Shown: positions 9,317 through 17,689, counted from the stretch's first letter. The stretch is 64,000 bases of DNA from Micavibrio_C sp046294845 (GCA_046294845.1 JBKBNU010000001.1:1612001-1676000); one strand, 5' to 3'. Numbers and translations are program-made. The notes: generated by a model not told the origin, from the sequence alone.

Positions 9317-9673
9317 ATGACCAACGACCTCGATGATCTCGAAGCCAAAATTGCCCAGTTTAAGGCTGGCAAGACTTCTGTTGCCCAAAAGGAGGCCGAT
9401 AAGCTCAAAGAAGCCGAAAACACGAATATGGGAATTCGAGCCGGTGCGGAGCTGGTTGTTACCATCGGTGCCGGTGCTTTTATCGGCTATGGCCTTGATA
9501 GCTGGCTCGGGACCAAGCCGATCTTCCTGATTATCTTCCTATTGGCAGGGGTTTTTGCAGGTTTTTTCAATATCTACCGTATAACGCAAAATATTGGCTC
9601 TTCTGTCGGATATCCCACCTTGCAAAAGGCTGAAAAAGACGCTAAAAAGGCGCCGGAAAAAGATACAGAGTAA
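9317..9673 (+). CDS. atpI: ATP synthase accessory protein AtpI/AtpZ
   Basis: A 118-residue small membrane protein that assists assembly of the c-ring of F-type ATP synthase. The first 35 residues are charged and helical. Two membrane segments follow (GAELVVTIGAGAFIGYGL and IFLIIFLLAGVFAGFFNIY) with the conserved GLDSWLGTKP turn between them, as in the family. It lies 10 bases after smc and 26 before atpB, and is the first gene of the F0 operon. Its short distance from smc means some transcription may come through from there. Confidence 0.85.
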   Translation: MTNDLDDLEAKIAQFKAGKTSVAQKEADKLKEAENTNMGIRAGAELVVTIGAGAFIGYGLDSWLGTKPIFLIIFLLAGVFAGFFNIYRITQNIGSSVGYPTLQKAEKDAKKAPEKDTE

Positions 9674-9699
9674 CAGCCGAAAGCAAGGATTTTCTAAGC

Positions 9700-10446
9700 G
9701 TGGCAGACCCTATTCACCAGTTTGTGATTACCCCCCTGATTCCGCTTCAGGTTGGCGGTGTGGATATTTCCTTTACCAATTCGTCCTTGTGGATGATGAT
9801 CGGTGTTGTTCTTTCAGTAACAACACTGAGTCTGGCAACACGTCGCAAGGCGCTTGTACCAGGACGTCTGCAAGTCATGGCAGAGATGCTGTACGAATTT
9901 GTTGCCAACATGATCCGTGAAAATATCGGATCGGCAGGCCGTCAATATTTTCCGCTGATCTTTACCCTGTTTATGGTTGTCCTGATGGGTAACCTGCTGG
10001 GTATGATCCCTTACTCCTTTACCTATACCAGCCATATTATTGTTACCATGGCTTTGGCCCTCTTGATTTTCTTCACCGTGTTGATCATCGGTGTTGTTAA
10101 GCATGGCGTGCACTTTTTCAGCTTCTTGGTACCCCCCGGTGTTCCTGTCTGGCTGTTCCCGCTGATTATTCCGATTGAGCTGGTTTCATTCCTGGCCCGT
10201 CCTGTAACGCTTTCTGTCCGTCTTTTTGCCAATATGATGGCCGGACACCTGATGCTGAAAGTCTTCGCCGGTTTCAGTGTCAGCATGCTGTCGCTGGGTG
10301 CTGTTGGCTATGCTGCCGGCCTTGTCCCTATGTTCTTCAACGTTATTTTGATCGGTTTTGAATTCCTGATCGCGTTGTTGCACGCTTACGTCTTTACCGT
10401 CCTTTCATGTATCTACCTGAAAGACACGGTTGAACTTCACCACTAA
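9700..10446 (+). CDS. atpB: ATP synthase F0 subunit a
   Basis: A 248-residue integral membrane subunit that forms the proton half-channels against the c-ring. The essential arginine lies in the segment SFLARPVTLSVRLFANMMAGH, followed by the last two membrane helices (FNVILIGFEFLIALLHAYVF). The start is a GTG at 9700 with AAGGA about 11 bases upstream; no ATG in frame is better placed. Size and helix number are standard. It is followed after 33 bases by atpE. Confidence 0.96.
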   Translation: MADPIHQFVITPLIPLQVGGVDISFTNSSLWMMIGVVLSVTTLSLATRRKALVPGRLQVMAEMLYEFVANMIRENIGSAGRQYFPLIFTLFMVVLMGNLLGMIPYSFTYTSHIIVTMALALLIFFTVLIIGVVKHGVHFFSFLVPPGVPVWLFPLIIPIELVSFLARPVTLSVRLFANMMAGHLMLKVFAGFSVSMLSLGAVGYAAGLVPMFFNVILIGFEFLIALLHAYVFTVLSCIYLKDTVELHH

Positions 10447-10479
10447 CCACTTGTTCATTAGTAAAAGGAAAGAAAACAA

Positions 10480-10704
10480 ATGGAACTCGAAGCCGCAAAA
10501 CTGATCGCTGCCGCTATTGCTCTGATGCCAATTATCGGTGTTGGTATTGGTCTGGGCCTGATCTTCTCCTCCTACAACGAAGCTGTAGGCCGTAACCCAG
10601 GCGCCCTTGAACTGCTGGACAAGAAATTCTTCCTGACCTTCGCTCTGACAGAAGCTCTGGCGATTTTCGCACTGGTTATTTCTCTCGTGATCCTGTTCGG
10701 TTAA
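10480..10704 (+). CDS. atpE: ATP synthase F0 subunit c
   Basis: A 74-residue hairpin subunit of the rotor ring. The first helix has the GVGIGLGLIF glycine pattern that packs helices. The polar loop is GRNPGALE, with the usual R-N-P. The ion-binding glutamate is E58 in LTEALAIF. There is no extra sodium-site signature that I can recognise, so proton coupling is assumed. The gene is preceded by AAAGGAAAG, a strong ribosome site suited to its high required copy number. Confidence 0.96.
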   Translation: MELEAAKLIAAAIALMPIIGVGIGLGLIFSSYNEAVGRNPGALELLDKKFFLTFALTEALAIFALVISLVILFG

Positions 10705-10733
10705 TCACCGTCCAGAAACTTAGGGTATTTATA

Positions 10734-11363
10734 ATGATGGACCGCTTAAAGAAACTGACAGCCTATACCTTCTGCACCCTTGCATTTGGTGTGCAGTCGG
10801 TTTTTGCCGCCGGTCCTCATGAAGAACCAGTTCACGATGCTGAACAGGCGCAGCACGGCAGCGGTGGCTTGCCCCAGTTTAATCCGGAAACTTTTCCGAC
10901 ACAGATTTTCTGGCTGGTTGTCACTTTTGCCGTGTTGTACGTCATTTTCTCGGGGCGTATTCTTCCGGATATTTCAAATATTCTCGAGAATCGTCGTGCA
11001 AAGATCGAAGGCGACCTTGAAACCGCCGACCGCCTGCGCAAGGAAGCTGACGAAGTACAATCATCCTACGAATCCCATCTGGATAGCTCACGCGATGCGG
11101 CCAAGAAAATGGTCAGTGATGTTCACGCCAGCATGAAGTCCAAAGCAGAGCAACAACTACAGTCACTCCGTGATAAGGCCGACAGTGAAATGCAAACTCT
11201 TGAAGTCCGCATTCAGTCAGCCAAAAACGAGGCTATGAGCCAGATGACAACAATCGCTGCCGAAGTTGCCAGCGAAGCCGCCGCCAAGATTATTGGTGTG
11301 CCGGCCGATCTCGACCAAGCCAAATCGGTTGTAGAGCTGATCAATAAAAGAGAGGCCGCATAA
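10734..11363 (+). CDS. atpF2: ATP synthase F0 subunit b' (second peripheral stalk subunit)
   Basis: A 209-residue b-type stalk subunit. Alphaproteobacteria and cyanobacteria carry two different b subunits that form a heterodimer, and this is the b' form. The N-terminal 24 residues look like a signal peptide (AFGVQSVFA), followed by a His/Gln-rich spacer. One membrane helix (FPTQIFWLVVTFAVLYVIFSG) and a long charged coiled coil follow. The ATG at 10734 is followed directly by a second ATG, either of which could be used. The stop overlaps the next start as TAATG, coupling b' to b in equal amounts. Confidence 0.93.
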   Translation: MMDRLKKLTAYTFCTLAFGVQSVFAAGPHEEPVHDAEQAQHGSGGLPQFNPETFPTQIFWLVVTFAVLYVIFSGRILPDISNILENRRAKIEGDLETADRLRKEADEVQSSYESHLDSSRDAAKKMVSDVHASMKSKAEQQLQSLRDKADSEMQTLEVRIQSAKNEAMSQMTTIAAEVASEAAAKIIGVPADLDQAKSVVELINKREAA

Positions 11364-11854
11364 TGGAGCATTTTTTAGGCGAAGCCACCAACTGGGTTCT
11401 TGTATCCTTTGTCATTTTTGCCATTGGCTTTTGGAAGCTGGGCCTGAAGCAAATGACAGGCAAGCTGGACCGTCGTATTGACGAAATCCGCAAGGAAATC
11501 GAAACAGCTGAATCATTGCGTATCGAGGCACAGGAATTACTGGCACAGTACCAACGCAAACAACGTGATGCCGCTCACGAAGCTGAAACCATCATTGAAA
11601 CAGCCCGCAAGCACGCTGCTGAAATTCAAAAGCAGGCTGAAGCCGATCTGGCGGAGGTGCTGAGCCGCAAAGAGGCGCAACTGAAAGATCGTCTGAAGCG
11701 TATGGAAGATATGGCGCTGATGGAAATCAAATCCTACGCAGCAGAACTTTCCGTTAAAGCAACAGCCGAAATTATTGCCAAGCAAATTGATGCCCGCACC
11801 AGCGAGCGTCTGGTTGACCAATCCATCAAGGCTGTTGCCGGTCAGTTCAACTAA
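11363..11854 (+). CDS. atpF: ATP synthase F0 subunit b
   Basis: A 163-residue b subunit with one N-terminal membrane helix (NWVLVSFVIFAIGFWKLG) and a long amphipathic coiled coil rich in Glu, Ala, Arg and Lys (residues 35-150) that reaches to F1. It is the last gene of the F0 operon. The F1 genes atpHAGDC are not in the window, consistent with the split F0/F1 arrangement common in alphaproteobacteria. A strong hairpin at 11884-11908 follows. Confidence 0.94.
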   Translation: MEHFLGEATNWVLVSFVIFAIGFWKLGLKQMTGKLDRRIDEIRKEIETAESLRIEAQELLAQYQRKQRDAAHEAETIIETARKHAAEIQKQAEADLAEVLSRKEAQLKDRLKRMEDMALMEIKSYAAELSVKATAEIIAKQIDARTSERLVDQSIKAVAGQFN

Positions 11855-11883
11855 TCACGCGTTAACGTACTTCCATTTTTATG

Positions 11884-11908
11884 ATAGCCTCTCTGCCTGA
11901 GAGGCTAT
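11884..11908 (+). promoter_or_regulatory. 10-bp hairpin that contains the nadD ribosome binding site
   Basis: Perfect arms ATAGCCTCTC and GAGAGGCTAT around the loop TGCCT. The 3' arm holds GAGAGG, the only plausible ribosome site for nadD, 5 bases before its GTG at 11910. There is no U-run after it, so plus-strand termination is unlikely. On the minus strand it would be followed by an AT-rich tract. It may fold to limit nadD translation from transcripts reading through from atpF. Confidence 0.55.
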
Positions 11909-11909
11909 T

Positions 11910-12521
11910 GTGCTTAAAGGACCTATCAATATTTTGAATTCACCCAGATGGGCCGGCTTGCGTATCGGTCTGTTTGGCGGATCTTTCAATCCGCCCCATC
12001 AGGGACATTTGGACTTAAGCCGTACAGCCTTGCGTATGTTGGGACTGGATTGCGTTTGGTGGATGGTCACACCCGCCAACCCCCTAAAAAAAGGGACAGC
12101 TTATGAACCACTCGCCAGCCGTCTGCATGAATGCGAACTGTTGGTGGAAAATGATCCGCGTCTTCTGGTTTGCAATCTGGAAGGTGAGCGAGAATTTTAC
12201 AGAACATTTGACACGCTTACATTCCTGAAAAAGCATTTTAGGCAGACCGATTTTGTCTTCCTCATGGGGACGGACAGTGCTTCAAACTTTCATCACTGGC
12301 ATCGCTGGCAGGAAATTCCGACGCTTATGCCGCTCGGGATTATTCCCAGACCACCAGCACCTGCCCTTGTGAAAAATATGCCTTTGGGCATGGTAAGACG
12401 CTGTCGGCATATCCATGTGAGTCGGCCTTTTTTCGGCGATTTGCGGACCGAAACATGCTTCTGGATGCATCATCATCCCCTTAATAATCAGTCCTCTACC
12501 CTCTTGAGAAAACGCATATAA
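11910..12521 (+). CDS. nadD: Nicotinate-nucleotide adenylyltransferase NadD
   Basis: A 203-residue enzyme that adenylates nicotinate mononucleotide in NAD synthesis. The nucleotidyltransferase motif GLFGGSFNPPHQGH is at residues 20-33. The second family motif is seen as FVFLMGTDSASNFHHWHRW. The C-terminal SSTLLRKRI matches the conserved SST-x-x-R motif. The start is GTG at 11910; the nearest ATG is out of frame. It heads the nadD-rsfS-rlmH cluster common in bacteria, but here 281 noncoding bases and a terminator separate it from rsfS. Confidence 0.93.
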   Translation: MLKGPINILNSPRWAGLRIGLFGGSFNPPHQGHLDLSRTALRMLGLDCVWWMVTPANPLKKGTAYEPLASRLHECELLVENDPRLLVCNLEGEREFYRTFDTLTFLKKHFRQTDFVFLMGTDSASNFHHWHRWQEIPTLMPLGIIPRPPAPALVKNMPLGMVRRCRHIHVSRPFFGDLRTETCFWMHHHPLNNQSSTLLRKRI

Positions 12522-12802
12522 ATCAAAATGTTATCAATTTCTGGGGGGCTCGGCGGCCTCAGCTGTTGCGTTGCATGATTGCATAGACATGGCAAACGGC
12601 AGTAAAATGAACCTATGAGAGACTTGAGATATTCTTTCACCGACAGAAAGGAGGATGCCTGACCTTGATAGACGGGCGTACGGCCTCTTTTTTCGGTTTA
12701 GGATTATCCTCGCTGTCCTCTAGCGGAAGCGCCACGATGCTTGTACATCGCGGCGCTTTTTATTATGGTATCTAATCCGTAACATTTGAGGAGAACAAAG
12801 CC
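12522..12802 (+). other. Noncoding leader region before rsfS with strong Shine-Dalgarno and tiny ORFs
   Basis: No long gene is present in these 281 bases. A 15-codon ORF runs 12615-12662. Inside its end is AAAGGAGG (12647-12654), a near-perfect ribosome site, sitting directly before an ATG (12655, 22 codons) and 10 bases before a TTG (12665, 36 codons ending at 12775). The downstream part ends in the terminator hairpin at 12727-12762. This may be a small RNA or an attenuator with a leader peptide; I do not recognise a known RNA family. Confidence 0.35.
12727..12762 (+). terminator. Rho-independent terminator upstream of rsfS
   Basis: Outer arms AAGCGCC and GGCGCTT and inner arms CGATG and CATCG, separated by one A-C mismatch, around the loop CTTGTA, followed by TTTTATTAT. 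It ends whatever is transcribed from the 12522-12726 region about 40 bases before rsfS. Confidence 0.75.
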
Positions 12803-13180
12803 ATTTTAACCATCGTAGAAGCAACAGCGGACAGAAGTCCGGAAACATTAAAAAGCCTGATCGAGCAATCTTTGGATGCTGACAAGGCCGAACAAATTGA
12901 AACAATCGACCTGAAAGGTCAGACAGATTATGCGGATTATATGATTGTCGCCTCCGGCACATCATCCCGCCATGTTGGTGCTCTGGCCGAAAAAATTCAG
13001 GAACGTCTGAAAGCCCGCGGGTACGGTGAAGTCCGTATGGAAGGCATGACAGATTGCAACTGGGTTGTTGTCGATGCCGGTGATGTTGTGGTTCACATTT
13101 TCCGTCCGGAAGTAAGGGCCTATTACAACATCGAAAAGATGTGGCGCAATACGCCCTTGAGCGGTGTGAATATTCACTAA
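12803..13180 (+). CDS. rsfS: Ribosome silencing factor RsfS, with apparent ATT start
   Basis: A protein of about 125 residues that binds L14 and keeps 50S subunits from joining when translation must be reduced. Family motifs are TDYADYMIVASGTSSRH and NWVVVDAGDVVVHIFRPEVR. The usual N-terminal helix (SPETLKSLIEQSLDADKAEQ) is encoded upstream of the first conventional start, a TTG at 12872. Between the in-frame stop at 12773 and 12872 there is no ATG, GTG or TTG. The best start is ATT at 12803, 9 bases after GAGGAG. Rare ATT starts are known for a few self-regulated genes such as infC. Starting at 12872 would truncate the conserved helix. Confidence 0.85.
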   Translation: MLTIVEATADRSPETLKSLIEQSLDADKAEQIETIDLKGQTDYADYMIVASGTSSRHVGALAEKIQERLKARGYGEVRMEGMTDCNWVVVDAGDVVVHIFRPEVRAYYNIEKMWRNTPLSGVNIH

Positions 13181-13249
13181 AAGCCTTGACCAAGGCCATA
13201 GGCACACCCGCCTGTTTCCTCTATAAAGCTCATAGAGGATGGTTATCTC

Positions 13250-13690
13250 GTGTTACGATTGGAAATCATAGCTGCGGGCCGTCTAAAAAACGGCCCTTTT
13301 GCTGTCTTGAGAGATGAATATCTCAAGCGTATGACGTGGGCTGTGAGCATCACGGAAATCGAAGGGCGCAGCACCGCAGAGGAGCAGACAAAAATCCTCG
13401 AAAAAATCAGGCCCGGAACAATCGTCATCGCTCTCGATGAAAAAGGTAAGGTCTTCAACAGTCGCGCCTTTGCCGCCCAGCTTTCGAACTTCTCATCCCA
13501 AGGGGAAACAGACATCCAGCTTATTATCGGTGGCGCCGATGGTTTGAGCGATGAAATCCGCGATAAAGCCCGTTTCCTGTTAGCATTCGGCCCGCAGACA
13601 TGGCCACATATGATGGTTCGGGTTATGCTTCTTGAACAACTATACAGAGCCCAGCAAATCATTGCGGGACACCCCTATCACCGCGATTAA
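13250..13690 (+). CDS. rlmH: 23S rRNA (pseudouridine1915-N3)-methyltransferase RlmH
   Basis: A 146-residue SPOUT-class methyltransferase that modifies pseudouridine 1915 in helix 69 of 23S rRNA. The knotted SAM site is seen as VIALDEKGKVFNSRAFA, the segment LIIGGADGLSDEIRDKA, and the C-terminal LLEQLYRAQQIIAGHPYHRD, which is almost invariant in the family. The start is GTG at 13250. Its place after rsfS is the standard arrangement. Confidence 0.95.
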   Translation: MLRLEIIAAGRLKNGPFAVLRDEYLKRMTWAVSITEIEGRSTAEEQTKILEKIRPGTIVIALDEKGKVFNSRAFAAQLSNFSSQGETDIQLIIGGADGLSDEIRDKARFLLAFGPQTWPHMMVRVMLLEQLYRAQQIIAGHPYHRD

Positions 13691-13716
13691 TTTAAAGAGT
13701 TTATTTCAAGATACCG

Positions 13717-14883
13717 ATGTCCAGACTTTTGATCCTCATATGTGCTTTACTCGTGCTGCATCCCGCAGCCGCCAAAGCCAATACAGGTGAGAAAAAGGAA
13801 TCTCTTTCGGCTATTCAGGCGCAGATCAAAGCTGAAGAACAGAAAAAGAAAGAACTTCAGCGTGAAAAAAGTAAAGCGGAAAAACAACTTAAAGATACAA
13901 AAACAGATCTCTCGTCCCTGACCCAAAGCATCAGGGATAACCAACGTAAAATGGATGAAAGCGAAAGACGCGCCAACGAACTCGCATCACAAGAAAACGA
14001 GATCAAAGAAAAACTGCAAAAAGATTACGGCTCCATGGCCAATACTATTCTGGCCCTTGAACGCATGAAACGTATGCCGCCAGAACTCATTGTCCTGCGC
14101 CCCGATCCCCCTATTCAAACGGCCCGTACTGCGTCACTTTTGCAAAGGATTATTCCAAGCCTCAATGATCACGCCACATTCCTGCGTGAGGATTTAGACA
14201 AGCTAAAGTCGATTCAGAATGAACTCGCCGCCACACAAAAACTTTTGCAGGAATCCGCCTCACAACTCGCCGCACAAAAGGCCGAGATGGACAAGCAACT
14301 TGCAGCCCGTGAAAAAGAATTCAAATCTGCCAATAGCGCCTATCGCGCCAGTGCCTCCCGTGCTGAAGCTTTGGCCGCTGAAGCCAAAACGCTGGGTGAA
14401 CTGCTGGCAAAGCTACAGGAAGAAGAAAGCAAGCGCCCTATTCCCGTCCGCAAGCCTGAATCTAAACATCAGAAGAAGGCAAAGGCCGGCAAAGGCGGAA
14501 ATGCGCTCTGGCCCTTGCAGGGGCAACTAGTTGCTGATTTTGGTGACAAGGATGATTTGGGCGGAGAAATCAGAGGCATAAAAATCAAGGGCAACACCGG
14601 CGCACTTGTCGTAACACCGCAGAAGGGCGTCGTGAAATACACCGGCACCTTTAGGAATTATGGCCAATTGGTTATTATCGAACACAGCAATGGTTATCAC
14701 AGCCTGATAGCGGGTATGGAACGCACCAACGTCAATATCGGGCAGACCGTCGGTGGCGGAGAACCTGTAGGATATATGACGTCGTCATCTTCCCAGAACG
14801 CCTCACTAACGCTATATTACGAACTCCGCCACGATGGCGAGCCTGTAAATCCATCTTTATTCCTGAGCGGCCTCAAGAGTTAA
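13717..14883 (+). CDS. envC: EnvC-like murein hydrolase activator with degenerate LytM domain
   Basis: A 388-residue exported protein. The signal peptide is followed by a long coiled coil (about residues 25-240; Lys/Glu/Gln-rich) and a C-terminal LytM/M23 fold from about residue 260. Catalytic zinc ligands are missing: the usual H-x-G-x-D region reads IRGIKIKG and the H-x-H motif reads YYELRH. As in EnvC, the domain therefore probably activates amidases at the division site rather than cutting peptidoglycan itself. It is followed after 19 bases by ctpA and then by the YibQ-type deacetylase, a conserved septal cell-wall set. Confidence 0.88.
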   Translation: MSRLLILICALLVLHPAAAKANTGEKKESLSAIQAQIKAEEQKKKELQREKSKAEKQLKDTKTDLSSLTQSIRDNQRKMDESERRANELASQENEIKEKLQKDYGSMANTILALERMKRMPPELIVLRPDPPIQTARTASLLQRIIPSLNDHATFLREDLDKLKSIQNELAATQKLLQESASQLAAQKAEMDKQLAAREKEFKSANSAYRASASRAEALAAEAKTLGELLAKLQEEESKRPIPVRKPESKHQKKAKAGKGGNALWPLQGQLVADFGDKDDLGGEIRGIKIKGNTGALVVTPQKGVVKYTGTFRNYGQLVIIEHSNGYHSLIAGMERTNVNIGQTVGGGEPVGYMTSSSSQNASLTLYYELRHDGEPVNPSLFLSGLKS

Positions 14884-14902
14884 CATAAAGGACCAACTGA
14901 CC

Positions 14903-16381
14903 ATGTCACTGTTTTCTTCTTTTTCTCGTTTATCCCTGAACGGTGCAGCAGCCCTTTGCCTGCTACTGGGGGCTTCAGGTATGGCGTATGCGCAGGAGGC
15001 TACAGATCCTGCAGGTCGTACCGCAGGCCAAAGTGAAACAGAGGCAAAAGAAGTTAAAGGTGCCAGCGATACCTACCTGCAACTAAACCTGTTTGGTGAT
15101 GTTTTTGAACGTGTCCGCGCCAAATATGTCGATGAAGTCACTGATGAAGATCTGATCAAGTATGCAGTTACAGGCATGCTGATGAATCTTGATCCCCACT
15201 CATCCTACATGGATGAAAAAGATTTTGGCGATATGCAGGTTCAAACCCGCGGTGAATTTGGCGGTCTAGGAATTGAAGTCAGCATGGAAAGCGGCTTGGT
15301 AAAAGTTGTATCGCCCATCTTTGATACACCCGCCTACCGTGCCGGTGTACAGGCTGGCGACTTTATCACCCATCTGGATGATGAATCAATTATAGGGATG
15401 TCATTAAACGATGCGGTTGACAGGATGCGCGGCAAAGTTGGTACCCCAATTAAGATTACCATCAGAAGGCAGGATGTCGCTGAGCCGATCGAAATTACAC
15501 TGGTCCGCGATATCATCAAAATTGAGTCCGTAAAATATGAGATGATAGGCAATGATATTGGTTATGCCCGTATCACAACATTCAACCAGAATTCCGATAT
15601 TGGACTTAAAAAAGCTATCAATGAATTCAAAAACAACAAAGACAACCATCTGAAAGGCTTGATTCTTGACCTCCGTAACAATCCGGGTGGTTTGCTGGAT
15701 CAGGCGATTTCGATCTCGGATATTTTCCTTGATAAGGGTGAAATCGTATCAACAAGGGGTCGCCATGCTCAGGATACCGAGCGCGATAACGCCACACCGG
15801 GCGATATGTTGGACGGTTTGCCTATCGTTGTTTTGATTAATAGTGGCTCGGCATCGGCTTCCGAGATCGTTTCAGGCGCTCTACAGGATCATCGCCGTGC
15901 CCTGATTGTGGGAACACAGTCATTTGGCAAAGGTTCTGTGCAAACGGTTATCCCATTGCCCGGCCATGGAGCGATGCGTCTCACAACGGCACGCTACTAC
16001 ACCCCTTCTGGCCGCTCCATTCAAGCCAAAGGGATCGAACCTGACATTGTGATTGAACAAGCCAAACTTGAAACCATCAAGACCGAGCGTATTTCAGAAG
16101 CTGATCTGAGAGGAGCGCTTGATAGCAAGAAACCTGAAAAGGCAGCAGAGGATAAAGATGCTGCCGCAGTTACCAAGGAGGGAGAGGCAAAGAAAGACCC
16201 TTCCAGCAAGCTGGCCAATCTTGATGAAGATTATCAGCTAGCGCGCGCGGTTGATCTGGTACGAGGTATTTCTTTGTTCGATCTGTCAATCAAACCAGAG
16301 CACAAAGAGGAATCTTCGAAGGCGCCGGAGCCTGCAACCACTACTGAGCCTGATCCGGCAGCAACGGAGACGCCCCAATAA
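14903..16381 (+). CDS. ctpA: Carboxyl-terminal processing protease CtpA (S41 family)
   Basis: A 492-residue periplasmic serine protease with a signal peptide ending at AYAQE. A PDZ domain covers about residues 115-200 (FGGLGIEV to EITLVRD). The catalytic Ser-Lys pair is S318 in NSGSASASE and K343 in SFGKGSVQT. The C-terminal 110 residues are low-complexity, rich in Lys, Ala and Glu. CtpA proteins process or degrade periplasmic proteins including cell-wall hydrolases, and sitting between envC and yibQ fits that role. It ends one base before the next ATG (TAAATG). A paralogue is at 49083-50729. Confidence 0.94.
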   Translation: MSLFSSFSRLSLNGAAALCLLLGASGMAYAQEATDPAGRTAGQSETEAKEVKGASDTYLQLNLFGDVFERVRAKYVDEVTDEDLIKYAVTGMLMNLDPHSSYMDEKDFGDMQVQTRGEFGGLGIEVSMESGLVKVVSPIFDTPAYRAGVQAGDFITHLDDESIIGMSLNDAVDRMRGKVGTPIKITIRRQDVAEPIEITLVRDIIKIESVKYEMIGNDIGYARITTFNQNSDIGLKKAINEFKNNKDNHLKGLILDLRNNPGGLLDQAISISDIFLDKGEIVSTRGRHAQDTERDNATPGDMLDGLPIVVLINSGSASASEIVSGALQDHRRALIVGTQSFGKGSVQTVIPLPGHGAMRLTTARYYTPSGRSIQAKGIEPDIVIEQAKLETIKTERISEADLRGALDSKKPEKAAEDKDAAAVTKEGEAKKDPSSKLANLDEDYQLARAVDLVRGISLFDLSIKPEHKEESSKAPEPATTTEPDPAATETPQ

Positions 16382-17686
16382 ATGACAGAGCAGACAACCA
16401 CCACTATTCAGAAATTCTCTCCCAAAGCTTTTGCTGTGGGGCTGGTCGTGGTTGGTTTGGTCTATGCAGGACTTGCGGGATTTGCTTTTATGAAAGGCCC
16501 GCAGGTTCTAAGGGAACGTCAGGCATCACTTGCTTCACTCACGGTTATTATTGAGCGCGTCAAACCCATGGCCGAGCCGGTCACAGCGGAAGAAACGCAT
16601 GGGAACGAAGATTCTCCCCCCACTGAGGAACACGGCGCAAATGACCAAACTGCAAGTCCGGATACAGTAACAACGGATGCTACTCAAGACCCTCAGGCAA
16701 CAACGCCTGCTCATGGCGATGGCCATGCGACCCCATCTGAAACGCATGAAGATGACACCCAAAAACCTGCGGATGCCCACCACACAGCAGGAACTGTGAA
16801 CGAAGAAGATAATCAAAATGCGGGTCATGATGATCATGTGGCCCTTGCTCCCTCCAATACACTTGACAGTCTGCCGCGCAATGCAAGTGGCCTGTGTATT
16901 GCTCCCGTAGATGGCCTTTATGAGGACAGTAAAGATGGGCGTTTACCCGCCGTACGTGATGATGGCCTAACATCCTTCAAGGCCTATAAAAAGCCCTTCG
17001 TGAACAAAGACAATAAACCCGTAATCTCGATTGCTATCATGGATATCGGCCTCTCGGGTAAAATTTCCGAGTCTGCTATAAAATCTCTGCCGCCAGAGAT
17101 ATCACTTATTATTTCGCCCTATGCCGATGGCCCCGATACATGGACAAATGAAGCCCGCAATGCCGGTCATGAAGTATGGCTATCGCTACCAATGGAATCT
17201 GAAACCTACCCGCAGACGGACTCTGGCCCCCACACATTGCTGATTGGTGCGCCCGAAAGAGAAAATCAGGAAAAGCTTGATTGGATCATGTCCCGCAGTG
17301 TTGGTTATGTAGGCTTAGTACCCACCTATCAGCGGACATTCATGAACTCTCCGAACGATGCCCGTCCTGTTTTGGGAACAATATTCAAGCGCGGTATAGG
17401 GTTGATTGATGATACCCGCGATCAAAACACGGTTGCAGAAATGACAGCCCTCAGCATGTCGGCCCCCTATTCCAATATAGATATCTGGATTGATAAACCT
17501 GAGAACACGCCGGAAACAATTAAGGCCAGCCTTAAAAAACTTGAAGATATTGCCAAAGAGCAAGGCTTGGCTGCCGGTATCATAACCCCGAACGTCACCA
17601 GCTTTCGCGAAGTTCAACTCTGGATCGAGAGTCTGAAGGACAAGGGCATTGTTCTTGCTCCGCTTTCCGCACAAACCGGATATTAA
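16382..17686 (+). CDS. Divergent polysaccharide deacetylase family protein (YibQ-like)
   Basis: A 434-residue protein with one N-terminal membrane helix (AFAVGLVVVGLVYAGLAGFAF). A linker of about 110 residues rich in His, Asp, Glu and Thr follows, then a divergent polysaccharide deacetylase 2 domain from about residue 215 (PVISIAIMDIGLSG, ISLIISPYA, HEVWLSLPMES). The family normally starts this domain with a D-D or D-x-G pair near the first strand, seen here as MDIG. The His/Asp-rich linker could bind metal, which is only a guess. It directly follows ctpA and envC, as in many proteobacteria, where the set acts on envelope polysaccharide at division. Confidence 0.85.
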   Translation: MTEQTTTTIQKFSPKAFAVGLVVVGLVYAGLAGFAFMKGPQVLRERQASLASLTVIIERVKPMAEPVTAEETHGNEDSPPTEEHGANDQTASPDTVTTDATQDPQATTPAHGDGHATPSETHEDDTQKPADAHHTAGTVNEEDNQNAGHDDHVALAPSNTLDSLPRNASGLCIAPVDGLYEDSKDGRLPAVRDDGLTSFKAYKKPFVNKDNKPVISIAIMDIGLSGKISESAIKSLPPEISLIISPYADGPDTWTNEARNAGHEVWLSLPMESETYPQTDSGPHTLLIGAPERENQEKLDWIMSRSVGYVGLVPTYQRTFMNSPNDARPVLGTIFKRGIGLIDDTRDQNTVAEMTALSMSAPYSNIDIWIDKPENTPETIKASLKKLEDIAKEQGLAAGIITPNVTSFREVQLWIESLKDKGIVLAPLSAQTGY

Positions 17687-17689
17687 ACC

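Noticed and set aside
12541..12726. Signal recognition particle RNA between nadD and rsfS
   Set aside because: The conserved GGAAG / AGCA loop elements of 4.5S RNA are absent.
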